This document shows positions 1 to 8,542 of a stretch of DNA of 64,000 bases, in pieces. Origin of the DNA: Salinimonas chungwhensis DSM 16280 (lineage in GTDB: Bacteria; Pseudomonadota; Gammaproteobacteria; Enterobacterales; Alteromonadaceae); assembly GCF_000378185.1 (NCBI RefSeq), contig NZ_KB899377.1:186001-250000 (forward strand). Reading direction: 5' to 3'. A program made the translations under genes and the position numbers. The notes beneath the pieces are model-generated. The model worked only from the letters and a program-made list of their open reading frames with translations. It had not been told where the DNA came from and searched no databases. Each line of letters starts with the position of its first letter. The stretch's first letter is position 1.

Positions 1-1
1 T

Positions 2-946
2 CCCAATATCATGGCAGGAAATACTACGGTCTTAAAGCATGCTGACAATGTGTTCGGTATGGCTGAAATGATTCAGGAACTGTATGAAGAAGCGGGTTTT
101 CCGAAAAATGTCTATCAGTCTCTGCTTATCAGCGGCGAGACAGCCAGTGACCTGATTCAGCACGATAAAGTGCGCGGTGTCACATTTACCGGTTCAGATA
201 AGGTTGGCAAAATGGTTGGCGAAAATGCCGGCAGCCAGTCGAAGAAAAGTGTTCTTGAACTTGGGAGTAACGATGCATTCGTCGTGCTTGAAGATGCGGA
301 TATTGAAACCGCTGTTCAGGCATGTGTTCAGGGCCGCATAATCAACAATGGTGAAACATGTGTCTCTGCTAAACGTTTTATCATAGCTGATAAAATCTAT
401 GACGAGTTCAGAGATGCCTATGTGGCAGAATTTAAAAAACTTAAAGTAGGCAATCCACGCGATACAGACACCGATGTAGGGCCAATGGCGCGCAAGGATC
501 TTCGCGATAAGCTTAATGATCAGGTTCAGGAATCTGTCAAAAATGGTGCAACCTGCACGCTGGGTGGCGATATGACTAGTGGCACCGGTTATTACTATCC
601 GCTGACTATTCTTGAGGACGTAAAGCCAGGCATGCCAGCATATGATGACGAATTGTTTGGCCCCGTCGCCTCATTCATTCGTGCCAAAGATGATGGTGAT
701 GCCATGCGCATAGCTAATGATTCTCGCTATGGACTGGGCGGAGGAATTTTCTCTTCTGACGAGAAGAAAGCTGTAGAGCTGGCCCGCACCGAGTTTGATA
801 CCGGTATGGTTAACATTAACGGCTATTCACTGGCGCAACCTAACCTGCCATTTGGCGGCGTAAAAGAAAGCGGCTACGGGCGTGAACACGGTGGCTTCGG
901 CATCAAAGAGTTCGTTAACGCCAAAACAATATTCATTGCCGAATAA
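2..946 (+). CDS. Aldehyde dehydrogenase, succinate-semialdehyde type (5' end missing)
   Basis: The reading frame is open from base 2, so the gene begins before the window and only about the last 314 residues are present. It belongs to the NAD(P)-dependent aldehyde dehydrogenase superfamily, which oxidises aldehydes to acids through a cysteine thiohemiacetal. The catalytic Cys lies in NNGETCVSAKRF (codon 359-361) and the general-base Glu in VLELGS (codon 257-259). The C-terminal LPFGGVKESGYGREHG motif is intact. The sequence looks closest to the YneI/Sad branch of succinate-semialdehyde dehydrogenases; substrate is family knowledge, not visible here. It stands alone and is closed by a strong terminator. 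Confidence 0.85.
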   Translation, partial: PNIMAGNTTVLKHADNVFGMAEMIQELYEEAGFPKNVYQSLLISGETASDLIQHDKVRGVTFTGSDKVGKMVGENAGSQSKKSVLELGSNDAFVVLEDADIETAVQACVQGRIINNGETCVSAKRFIIADKIYDEFRDAYVAEFKKLKVGNPRDTDTDVGPMARKDLRDKLNDQVQESVKNGATCTLGGDMTSGTGYYYPLTILEDVKPGMPAYDDELFGPVASFIRAKDDGDAMRIANDSRYGLGGGIFSSDEKKAVELARTEFDTGMVNINGYSLAQPNLPFGGVKESGYGREHGGFGIKEFVNAKTIFIAE

Positions 947-964
947 ATAGTAAGACGATAGACA

Positions 965-998
965 AACGCGCTGGTCTGAACGACCAGCGCGTTTTTTT
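965..998 (+). terminator. Rho-independent terminator of the aldehyde dehydrogenase gene
   Basis: A perfect 12-base-pair stem (965-976 with 982-993) closes a five-base loop TGAAC and runs into seven T's. It begins 18 bases after the stop codon, so it ends the aldehyde dehydrogenase transcript. Confidence 0.93.
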
Positions 999-1163
999 AT
1001 GCTTAAAATAAGATGAAATAGAGAGGTTGGCGTCAGTATTACCCAGTCGCTATGTTCTAACTTGCTAAGTCTTAAAAGCTATGGTGTTGGCACTTATGGG
1101 GCCATTGAGCCGTACGGTTGCGCAGTAACTATATACAGTCTTTACTGAACAACGCTGCCACAA

Positions 1164-1617
1164 CTACCGTGTATCGTCCCTAATATTGACAAATCGAGTA
1201 GCCGAAACAAAAAGTAAACCGTAGAGCAGCCCACTGCTTATTCCCATCGCCTCTGCTAAGGGCTTGAAAAGCGGCAGATGAAGAAGAAATACAGGGATTA
1301 CGCCAATCACAATTATTTTAAATTTCACGGTTGAGGTAAAGGGTGAGTTGCAATAGGGGCACCTCTTCTTTTTGCCCAGTTTGTTAGCCGCTTTCGAAAA
1401 AACACCTATTTTTTTTCTCGCAGGCGGGACATCTGAAAAACTGCTCGTTAGCATGGTATGTCTGCGTATTGGCGGCTGCAGCATTACCTGCATCTGATTG
1501 GCGTGTGGCTAATACAGTTTGTAGTGTTTCTGTTCGCTCCGGAAAAGCGTCTTTATCGATGGTTCTGAGCGTGCTATCAAGCTTTGTGATCGAATATTTT
1601 GAATAGTCCGGTTCCAT
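1164..1617 (-). pseudogene. Zinc-ribbon membrane protein interrupted by a frameshift
   Basis: Two overlapping frames together make one plausible protein of about 150 residues. The first (start ATG at 1617) has a helix ending in an ID...FPER-type motif and the first half of a zinc ribbon (FRCPACEKK). It then runs into a stop at 1384. Leaving out one A from the A8 run (T8 on the plus strand, 1409-1416) continues into the second frame. That frame carries the second CxxC (RCPYCNSPF) and two hydrophobic segments, and ends at 1164. The split falls exactly in a homopolymer inside the zinc ribbon. It may be a true pseudogene, a sequencing error, or a gene rescued by slippage on A8. The specific family was not recognised. 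Confidence 0.65.
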
Positions 1618-1793
1618 CCTTGAATATCTCACTGTTACTAAACGCAAAGCTAGCGGCATAGCAGCGATATGTCAGCAATGTTATGTCAGCAATTTCACAC
1701 GACTTAAGCCGCTCTTTTCTGCACAATGTTAAACCCTTGCTCGCCTTGAATTTTTTCAAAGGTAATAGCGAGCAGCGTTGATGATAGTGGCGA

Positions 1794-2549
1794 TTACAGG
1801 CTAAACTCTGTGTAACCGTTGCTGTCTGGCTGGCCAAAAAAGCGAGCTGCCTGATGAACCTCTTTAGGCAGGTCATTATCCGGTTTGAAACGACCTTCTA
1901 CGGATATGTCGCTAAATTGGGGATCGGCTTGTGCCTGCATAGAAAGGCCCAGCTTGTTTGGCTCCTCAACGTTAACGATAAAGTTTCCATCCGCGCAGGA
2001 TAAAGAGGCGTCGTAAGTACCAAAGTCGATAGGCCCCTGAGTGCCAGCTACAGCTGCGTTGAGCCAGCTTCCCTGGCCATTTAATTCGTTGCACTGGCCA
2101 TTGTAGTCCAGCGTTTGCAGGGAAAGCTTGAACCGCCCGGCTGCGTTAACCGGTAATGGCAGGGAAACCTGCGCGAGGATCCGGTCAACCGGAATATAGG
2201 CGACAAAGCTTTCTGCGCTGACGCGTGTTTGAGAGAACAAACCGGTGGTAAGGGGGCCTGAAAACGAAATAGCCTCGGGTGAACGCATGTTGCCGCCATT
2301 CAGAGACACCCGGATATCGCCCCAAAGTAATGCCGCTGGATGAATTTCCCAGCTCACGTTATCAACCGGCAAACCATTAACCACCACTTGTTGCGCGCTA
2401 CCTTCCCATAATGTCCCCGACACACCGTACAGCGATACTTCCTCCGGCAAAGCCAGGCGAGAAGTAATTTGACTGGCTGGCAAATATATAATTAAAAAGA
2501 AAACGAAGACCAGTACAGAGGCAATAGCCCACGCGATTTTGGCTTTCAT
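1794..2549 (-). CDS. gspN: Type II secretion system protein GspN
   Basis: This is the last gene of the gspC-N operon and gives a 251-residue protein, a usual GspN length. It has an N-terminal hydrophobic anchor (ASVLVFVFFLIIYLPA) followed by a periplasmic domain with the VSLYGVSGTLWEGSA pattern typical of GspN. GspN is an accessory inner-membrane component; its exact task is not settled in the family. Its ATG overlaps the end of gspM by four bases, indicating translational coupling. No clear terminator was seen between its stop and the broken zinc-ribbon gene downstream. Confidence 0.88.
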   Translation of the reverse strand: MKAKIAWAIASVLVFVFFLIIYLPASQITSRLALPEEVSLYGVSGTLWEGSAQQVVVNGLPVDNVSWEIHPAALLWGDIRVSLNGGNMRSPEAISFSGPLTTGLFSQTRVSAESFVAYIPVDRILAQVSLPLPVNAAGRFKLSLQTLDYNGQCNELNGQGSWLNAAVAGTQGPIDFGTYDASLSCADGNFIVNVEEPNKLGLSMQAQADPQFSDISVEGRFKPDNDLPKEVHQAARFFGQPDSNGYTEFSL

Positions 2550-3025
2550 GATACTCCTAGTTGCAAACGACGGATTTTAATCTGACCAGGCATATCCGTT
2601 TCACTGATATCGACCTGTAAAATAGCAATGCCACGCTCTTCCAGCTGATTGAGCCAGGCCAGCACAGCATTAAAAGGTGCCTGATCTACCCATACCTGTA
2701 ACTCATCATTCACCGGTTGCATACGTGAAACCGGAATATCAAAGCGCGCCGCGGATTGTGTCACCGCCTGGGCCAGCGATCCGGAAAACTGAGCACCAGC
2801 TACCCCAGAGCGTTTCAGCTGTTGCGCTTTAGCAGCATTCTGTTCAACCCAGCTAAGCAATTCAAGCTGACTTTGACGTTGCGCGCGTGCCTGTTCCACG
2901 CCGCTTGTCAGCGGGCTCCAAACAGCAAAGTAAAACATTGCAATGAGCAACACAGCACCGCTAAGTAGCACCAGTTTTTGCTCGCGCTCAGATAGCGTTT
3001 TGAATTTTTCAGTAAAAGTGTTCAT
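2546..3025 (-). CDS. gspM: Type II secretion system protein GspM
   Basis: A 159-residue bitopic inner-membrane protein: a short cytoplasmic N-terminus rich in charged residues (LSEREQKLVLLSG), one transmembrane helix near residues 20-38, and a small periplasmic ferredoxin-like domain. GspM pairs with GspL to hold the assembly platform that links the GspE motor to the pseudopilus. It overlaps both neighbours, gspL and gspN, by four bases. Sequence conservation in this family is low, so length, topology and position in the operon carry much of the call. Confidence 0.9.
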   Translation of the reverse strand: MNTFTEKFKTLSEREQKLVLLSGAVLLIAMFYFAVWSPLTSGVEQARAQRQSQLELLSWVEQNAAKAQQLKRSGVAGAQFSGSLAQAVTQSAARFDIPVSRMQPVNDELQVWVDQAPFNAVLAWLNQLEERGIAILQVDISETDMPGQIKIRRLQLGVS

Positions 3026-4224
3026 GACTGGCTCCTGATACTGACATTGCCAATTACCGCGTTATCTCGATTATTAATGGCGCCTTGCTCTACTGTGAAG
3101 CCGGCCTGCTCGGCGCGGCGACGGAACGCTTCCAGCGCCTCGAAATTCGCCGCCATGGCCTGCATGCGAATCTCAGTCCGATTGGCGTCAAAGCGCAACG
3201 TCTGAGGGCGCACACTGGAACCATCAAAAGCAGGACGCAACTGCTCCAGCATCATCAGCATTGATGCGCCGCCGCCAGCGCCCTGTTGCAGACGGGCGAG
3301 TTCCTGACGCACTTTACGTTTTACATCACGGTAGGCGCCCATGTTAGGAAATGCCTGTTTCACAGCGTTATCAATTTGTGCATTCAGCGACGCATTCTCC
3401 TGTTCAAGCTGATACAGGGTAATACTCTTATCCACCAACGCGGTTATCAGCACAGCCAGCGCCAGTACGGCTACCCCGGCCCACTTGCGCAATGCTCCTG
3501 AGCGTTTGCGCTTAACTTTAAATTCGCCCTGCAGCAAGTTCATGGAGGATTTTATCGCTTGTTGCGCCAATACCTGCATAGGCAAATCAAGCTGCGCCTG
3601 TTGGACATTCACGTTAGGTAAATTTTCAAGCATCATATCGGTGTAGGTGACAAGTTCAACGGGTGTGGTCTGTTGTCGGGCCATATATGAAAACGCAGGC
3701 AGGATCCAGGTCGATTCTCCTTGCATGCCTTTCCACTGATCTTCGCGCAGTATCAGTTGCTCCTTAAGCGCCACCAATGCCCAGCCGTTTTGATTATACG
3801 GGACAGCAAGAACATCGGGGAGCATATGCTGGCAGCTTAAGCCAGCATCGGATAACCACTGTTGCCATTCAGTAAGTGCCTGTCGGCTGACCACTGCAAC
3901 AGCTTGTTCATCGCCGACCTTCGGGCCCAGGGCAAAAAATTGCTCACTGATATCTGAAGCAAGCTCATCTTCTAGCATATAAGGGATCGCGCTGATAACC
4001 TTGCGCCCGGCACGGGGGGGCAGGGTTACCCAGGTCAGCAAAATTTCGCTGGTCGGGGCCAGCGCGACAACCGTATCGTGGCCCGTACGTTCAGGCAGGG
4101 TAGCAAGCGCACCCGCGTTTTCCAGCTCGCCCGAGGCCATTACCTCATTACCGGTAGCATCTAACACCAACCACTGAACAGGGTCATCGTACCGCGCGCC
4201 AAGACGTACTACCAAATGTTCCAT
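3022..4224 (-). CDS. gspL: Type II secretion system protein GspL
   Basis: A 400-residue protein with the GspL layout: a large cytoplasmic actin-like domain (about residues 1-235, MEHLVVRLGARYDDPVQW at its start), a single membrane helix (AGVAVLALAVLITALVD, near 250), and a periplasmic coiled and ferredoxin-like domain. GspL recruits the ATPase GspE through its cytoplasmic domain and binds GspM in the periplasm. The start ATG shares one base with the gspK stop (TAATG), and the end overlaps gspM by four bases. Confidence 0.92.
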   Translation of the reverse strand: MEHLVVRLGARYDDPVQWLVLDATGNEVMASGELENAGALATLPERTGHDTVVALAPTSEILLTWVTLPPRAGRKVISAIPYMLEDELASDISEQFFALGPKVGDEQAVAVVSRQALTEWQQWLSDAGLSCQHMLPDVLAVPYNQNGWALVALKEQLILREDQWKGMQGESTWILPAFSYMARQQTTPVELVTYTDMMLENLPNVNVQQAQLDLPMQVLAQQAIKSSMNLLQGEFKVKRKRSGALRKWAGVAVLALAVLITALVDKSITLYQLEQENASLNAQIDNAVKQAFPNMGAYRDVKRKVRQELARLQQGAGGGASMLMMLEQLRPAFDGSSVRPQTLRFDANRTEIRMQAMAANFEALEAFRRRAEQAGFTVEQGAINNRDNAVIGNVSIRSQS

Positions 4225-5210
4225 TAATCTACTCCTAAAAACTCACGTCGCAGCACCTGAGCCGGCTCTGATGCAGAAGCTTTTAGCACCGAAGTCATGG
4301 TGAAAGAAGCTGCATTGTAACGAGCTTTGGTATGTAAAAGAAAATGTTCTGTTGTTACCGAAAACCAGCTGCGCTGAGTTTCGTTCAATTCCAGCGCAGC
4401 AATAGCCGGGTCCTGCAAAAAGTCCTGCGCGGTTTGCCAGCCCTCTGCCGGTCGCGCGCTAATCATATTTTGCGCCTGTGCCAGTGACATGCCGGTAAGC
4501 CCCGCCAACAATGGCGCCTTTTGCTCATTCAGTGTGTTCACATTAATCACAAGCTCATTGACCTGCGGTATCACGCAAACCAGTGGTAGCAGCCTCTTAA
4601 TCCATGCCGGCTTCATACCGTTAACCAGCCGCAATTCAGACTGGGCAGTCATCAGCGCGTTGGCGGCCAGGTAAGGCGGCTGTCTTGATTCATATTCGCT
4701 GTCTTCTGCGCCATAGGGGCGCATCTGGCTGTCTTCGTCCAGCCAGTCGGCCAGACTGTCACGCAGTACATCAGCGTCGTAACTACTCATATCATCAAGC
4801 TGAGCCGTGGTCAGCATACGATGGAAGCCATCCATGACAGCGTTGCCCTGTTCGGTGGCCCGGACTTGCACATCGCCTGCCAAGGCATTGAGGTTAAAGC
4901 AGCTGGACATATCTTCAAGCTTAGCTTCTATAGTACCGCCCTCAACCGGATAGGCAAACTCCTGTGCCCAGGGTTGCTGCAGGGTAATTTTATCGGCGGT
5001 TTCTTCCATCAGCTTTTTTAACGATTGCCGGGCGAAAGCTTCAGCGCCCATGGCATACCAGTAAGCCTGGGTGTTTTCTTTAAGATTGGCTGTACGCTGA
5101 ATCTGTAACTGTAACCTGGTGCCCATTTGGGTGGCGATAATAGTTACCAATGCCACAATCATCATGACAATGAGCAGTGCCACACCGCGCTGATTAGCGT
5201 GCCTTTTCAT
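4224..5210 (-). CDS. gspK: Type II secretion minor pseudopilin GspK
   Basis: A 328-residue minor pseudopilin, the large one that sits at the pseudopilus tip with GspI and GspJ. The prepilin cleavage site is NQRG|VALLIVMM. As is normal for GspK, the Glu at position +5 found in other pseudopilins is absent. The long C-terminal region carries the alpha-helical insertion typical of GspK. It overlaps gspJ by four bases and gspL by one. Processing would need a prepilin peptidase (GspO/PilD), which is not encoded in this window. Confidence 0.93.
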   Translation of the reverse strand: MKRHANQRGVALLIVMMIVALVTIIATQMGTRLQLQIQRTANLKENTQAYWYAMGAEAFARQSLKKLMEETADKITLQQPWAQEFAYPVEGGTIEAKLEDMSSCFNLNALAGDVQVRATEQGNAVMDGFHRMLTTAQLDDMSSYDADVLRDSLADWLDEDSQMRPYGAEDSEYESRQPPYLAANALMTAQSELRLVNGMKPAWIKRLLPLVCVIPQVNELVINVNTLNEQKAPLLAGLTGMSLAQAQNMISARPAEGWQTAQDFLQDPAIAALELNETQRSWFSVTTEHFLLHTKARYNAASFTMTSVLKASASEPAQVLRREFLGVD

Positions 5211-5839
5211 GAGCCATTTCCGGTCAGTGCGAATTCACGCCGTAGCAGGCCAAAATCGTCGCTGTCTATCTCAAATGCCACCGCCCGGGGCAACTTGGCG
5301 CCAACGTAGCTTTCACTCCAGTTTAGGGTATTGTCGCCAAACCCTGTGTCATCGTCGCCCTGTACATAAAACTCTATATTCAAATCCGCAACATTATCCA
5401 GCAGAACCCGCACCTGCGGCTCAAAACCGATTACGTTATCGACATAGTTTGAATACACACGCTCCAGCTTATTGTCGCGCAGACGATACGCCACAAACTG
5501 CTGTGTACTTCTGGGTAACATCAGTTGGGGATTTTGCCAGCCGCCGCGCACAAAGCCGATACCGTCTGCGTCGCTGTCTTCCGTAACGCCCCCTTTCATC
5601 ACAATGTCGGTGCGCTCACCTTCCAGGCGCACCGGGCGGGGGATCGCCTGTAGAACATCCCGTTCAATGATCAGCATAGCGCGTTGCAGTGTTTGCAGTT
5701 TTTCAAAGCGCTCCTGTGAAATCTCATCGCTGTCGATAACCGATGTGAGAATGCCGGTGGAGGCCAGCCCGATCATCGAAAAAATCGCCATAGCCACGAG
5801 TATTTCAATAAGTGTGAAGCCCTGCTGCCGTTTACCCAT
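5207..5839 (-). CDS. gspJ: Type II secretion minor pseudopilin GspJ
   Basis: A 210-residue prepilin-like protein with a short basic leader (MGKRQQG) and the cleavage motif G|FTLIEILVAMAIFS, including Glu +5. GspJ forms the tip complex of the pseudopilus with GspI and GspK. The C-terminal globular part (with YVGAKLPRAVAFEID) matches the family. It overlaps gspI by eight bases and gspK by four, within a tightly coupled operon. Confidence 0.93.
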   Translation of the reverse strand: MGKRQQGFTLIEILVAMAIFSMIGLASTGILTSVIDSDEISQERFEKLQTLQRAMLIIERDVLQAIPRPVRLEGERTDIVMKGGVTEDSDADGIGFVRGGWQNPQLMLPRSTQQFVAYRLRDNKLERVYSNYVDNVIGFEPQVRVLLDNVADLNIEFYVQGDDDTGFGDNTLNWSESYVGAKLPRAVAFEIDSDDFGLLRREFALTGNGS

Positions 5840-6230
5840 TGTTAGCTCCGGGTGTGGCAGGCTGGGTCACAAAGGTTGTAACGCTGGTTACCGAGTTATT
5901 AAAAAGCTCATCCAGTCCCACCATGATGTCTATCTGACGTAGTGTGCTGTCGTTGGTCTTTTTAACTTGCTGCTGCCAGTACCAGGTTCTTCCGGCCATT
6001 TCGACCGAACCCTTCTGATTGTTTTTGGGTGGCCAGGTATCACTGATTTTTATTTGATTAAGTCGATTCGAGGCAACCCAGGTGGCAAACGTAATATCTT
6101 CAATATCGCTAATACTGGATAGATGCGCCGATGCTGCTTTCATTACTGCTGTGCCAGCCAGGGCGAAAACAAACAATGCCACCATAACTTCCAGCAGCGT
6201 CATGCCACGGTTTTTTGCTCGTGACATCAT
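5832..6230 (-). CDS. gspI: Type II secretion minor pseudopilin GspI
   Basis: A 132-residue minor pseudopilin. The cleavage site has methionine instead of phenylalanine at +1 (NRG|MTLLEVMVALFVFA), which is the GspI hallmark. GspI nucleates the tip complex with GspJ and GspK. The globular domain is short, with the WVASNRLNQIKI stretch usual for GspI. It overlaps gspH by four bases and gspJ by eight. Confidence 0.94.
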   Translation of the reverse strand: MMSRAKNRGMTLLEVMVALFVFALAGTAVMKAASAHLSSISDIEDITFATWVASNRLNQIKISDTWPPKNNQKGSVEMAGRTWYWQQQVKKTNDSTLRQIDIMVGLDELFNNSVTSVTTFVTQPATPGANNG

Positions 6231-6871
6231 TGCGGAAGTTGCTCCAGCGGACCGGTGAGCTTCAATGGCGGCAGCGCTTCATTTTTCAGCTGAAAATATG
6301 CGGGCAAGTCTGTTCCGAAACCCGGCTCATAGTGAAAGGTCAGTACAAAGGGCGTGATTTCGCCACTGGACATAATCAATACCTGAGGCGGCGGCAACGG
6401 CGCGTCTTCTTCATTGCCTATCTGTGTTTGTGAGTCCTGGAGTGAGAAGTCTTCATCAAAGATTTCCCGATCATATAATAAGGAATCCTGGTTCCAGGGC
6501 AGATTGTCAAGGTTGAGACTGAGGAAGAAGGGTTCGGGCAGCTGGCGCTCAGCATACACGTTATTGTTCTCCAGCCGCTGCCACTCGTTTTCTTCGTTTA
6601 AAAAAACAAAGTAGTAAATCCCGGCATCCGGCTCGAAACGAATACCCATCTGCTGCTGGTTCATGACCGCGTAATCCGAGGCCATGTCGGTGACCACCTG
6701 TAACCGGCGAGCCTGATTTTCAAGCTCATCTACCGGGTCTGTGCCTACTGCATTAAACACCACATAGGTGGCAGCCAGACCCATTAACAGCAGCACTATC
6801 ATCACCTCCAGCAGAGTAAAGCCCTGCTGGCGCCGGGTGTCGCGACAATGAAATGCTGGCTGCACCATCAT
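6227..6871 (-). CDS. gspH: Type II secretion minor pseudopilin GspH
   Basis: A 214-residue minor pseudopilin with leader RRQQG and cleavage motif G|FTLLEVMIVLLLMG. Two adjacent ATG codons (6871 and 6868) could both start it. The first shares a base with the gspG stop and is listed. GspH links the tip complex to the GspG shaft. It has a long acidic middle section (around residues 140-170) before the C-terminal beta strand region. Confidence 0.93.
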   Translation of the reverse strand: MMVQPAFHCRDTRRQQGFTLLEVMIVLLLMGLAATYVVFNAVGTDPVDELENQARRLQVVTDMASDYAVMNQQQMGIRFEPDAGIYYFVFLNEENEWQRLENNNVYAERQLPEPFFLSLNLDNLPWNQDSLLYDREIFDEDFSLQDSQTQIGNEEDAPLPPPQVLIMSSGEITPFVLTFHYEPGFGTDLPAYFQLKNEALPPLKLTGPLEQLPQ

Positions 6872-7320
6872 TAGCCAGCGCTGTTACCCAGATATTCGTG
6901 CATGTTCCAGTTACCAATATCATCATCGGTGCCTGGCTGACCATCCGGACCATTGGAGTAAATATCGATGGTGCCCATTTCGCCGGGGCTCATTAATTCA
7001 TAAGGATTGCCCCAGGGATCATTCGGTATCCGGTCAATAAAACCTTCTGAAGGGTAATTCCGCGGAATCGGTTCGATAGTGGGCGCGCTGACCAGCGCAT
7101 CGAGCCCTTGCTCTGTCGTTGGATATTGGCTGTTTTTCAGCTTGTACATCTGTAGCGTGTTTTCCAGCTGACGAATATCAATGGCGGCTTTTTGCAAGCG
7201 AGCATTGTCCGACTCACCCAAAATTTGCGGCGCCACAATGGCTGCCATAATGCCGATGATAAACAGTACCACCATAACTTCGATAAGTGTGAAACCTGAA
7301 GCGCGAGAAACATTTTTCAT
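6871..7320 (-). CDS. gspG: Type II secretion major pseudopilin GspG
   Basis: A 149-residue major pseudopilin that builds the pseudopilus shaft. The prepilin motif is SG|FTLIEVMVVLFIIGIMAA with Glu +5. The C-terminal NGPDGQPGTDDDIGNW loop holds the calcium-binding acidic residues expected in GspG. It is separated from gspF by two bases and overlaps gspH by one. Length and motifs agree with the family throughout. Confidence 0.97.
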   Translation of the reverse strand: MKNVSRASGFTLIEVMVVLFIIGIMAAIVAPQILGESDNARLQKAAIDIRQLENTLQMYKLKNSQYPTTEQGLDALVSAPTIEPIPRNYPSEGFIDRIPNDPWGNPYELMSPGEMGTIDIYSNGPDGQPGTDDDIGNWNMHEYLGNSAG

Positions 7321-7322
7321 TA

Positions 7323-8540
7323 CTAATTCACCATTTGATTTAAGCTTAAAATTGGCTGCAGAATTGCCAGAACGATAAACAACACCACCCCGGCCATTGT
7401 TACAATCAGCAGCGGCTCAAAGGTTTTTAAAGACACATTCACCAGTGACTCAAATTCCCTGTCCTGATTGTCGGCTGCCCGGCCCAGCATATTTTGCAGC
7501 TCGCCGGATTTTTCCCCTGAGGCAATCATATGCATCATCATCGGTGGAAACATTTTTGTGTTATCCAGCGATGCACGCAGACTACTGCCTTCTTTTACGT
7601 TTATGGTGGCGGCCTCAATTTCCTGTTTCATGTAACGATTTTCCAGTACGTCACCAGATATGCGCATAGCCTCAAGCAGAGGCACTGCACTGGCAGTTAG
7701 AATACTCAGCGTGCGGGCAAACCGCGAAGTATTCAGGCCTTTAGATATTTTGCCCAGCAAGGGCATTTTTAAAATAAGGCGATGATAGCGCAGGCGTAAG
7801 GCCGGATTTTTCAGCGCCTGCTGAAAGCCAATAACCAGTAAGATAATAAACACCAGCAAAAACAACCCGTAATTTTGCAGCCAGTTGCTGGTGCTGATTA
7901 GTACCTGGGTTATTGCCGGAAGTTCCTGACCCATATTATCAAACTGACCAACGATTTCGGGTACCACTATGGTTAACAGCAGCACGACGATGGCAATGGC
8001 AAAAAACATCATCAAAGACGGATAGACCAGTGCCTGGATAATCTGACTGCGAGTTTGTTGTCGGCGTTCTGTATAATCGGCCAGTCGGTTTAAAACAGTA
8101 TCTAAATGACCTGACTTTTCACCGGCAGCCACCATGGCCCGGTACAATTCATTAAATACGCTGGGAAACTCGCCCATGGCATCGGCCAGGCCGTGACCTT
8201 CCACGACTTTGCTGCGCACTGCCATCATCATGTTGCGCTGCGCCGGTTTGTTGCTTTGATCGGCTACTGCCAGCAAGGCTTCTTCGATAGGCAATGCTGA
8301 TTCCACCAATGTTGCCATTTGGCGGGTCATCAGGGCGAGCTCAGACGCGGATACACGGGGCGCAAAAAAACGAAAACGTGCTTTTTGTTGCCTGCTTTTT
8401 TCAGCAACTTGCTCTACATGTACCGGGATGAGACCTTTTTCCCGCAATTGCTGACGCACCTGGCGGGCATTATCGGCCTCCAGCACACCATTGCTGTTGC
8501 GTCCGCGCTGATTAACCGCCTTATACGAAAATGCTGCCAT
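7323..8540 (-). CDS. gspF: Type II secretion inner-membrane platform protein GspF
   Basis: A 405-residue polytopic protein with two copies of the GspF/PilC domain and three membrane segments, including IIVLLLTIVVPEIV-type helices. It is the platform on which GspE drives pseudopilus growth. The chosen start is the ATG at 8540 (MAAFSYKAVNQRGR), two bases after the gspE stop and where GspF proteins normally begin. An upstream in-frame ATG at 8609 would add 23 residues inside gspE and does not fit the family. Confidence 0.96.
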   Translation of the reverse strand: MAAFSYKAVNQRGRNSNGVLEADNARQVRQQLREKGLIPVHVEQVAEKSRQQKARFRFFAPRVSASELALMTRQMATLVESALPIEEALLAVADQSNKPAQRNMMMAVRSKVVEGHGLADAMGEFPSVFNELYRAMVAAGEKSGHLDTVLNRLADYTERRQQTRSQIIQALVYPSLMMFFAIAIVVLLLTIVVPEIVGQFDNMGQELPAITQVLISTSNWLQNYGLFLLVFIILLVIGFQQALKNPALRLRYHRLILKMPLLGKISKGLNTSRFARTLSILTASAVPLLEAMRISGDVLENRYMKQEIEAATINVKEGSSLRASLDNTKMFPPMMMHMIASGEKSGELQNMLGRAADNQDREFESLVNVSLKTFEPLLIVTMAGVVLFIVLAILQPILSLNQMVN

Positions 8541-8542
8541 AT

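Noticed and set aside
1577..1876. 99-residue minus-strand open frame between gspN and the zinc-ribbon gene
   Set aside because: It overlaps the gspN end and the start of the split gene in another frame and has no ribosome binding site or motif.
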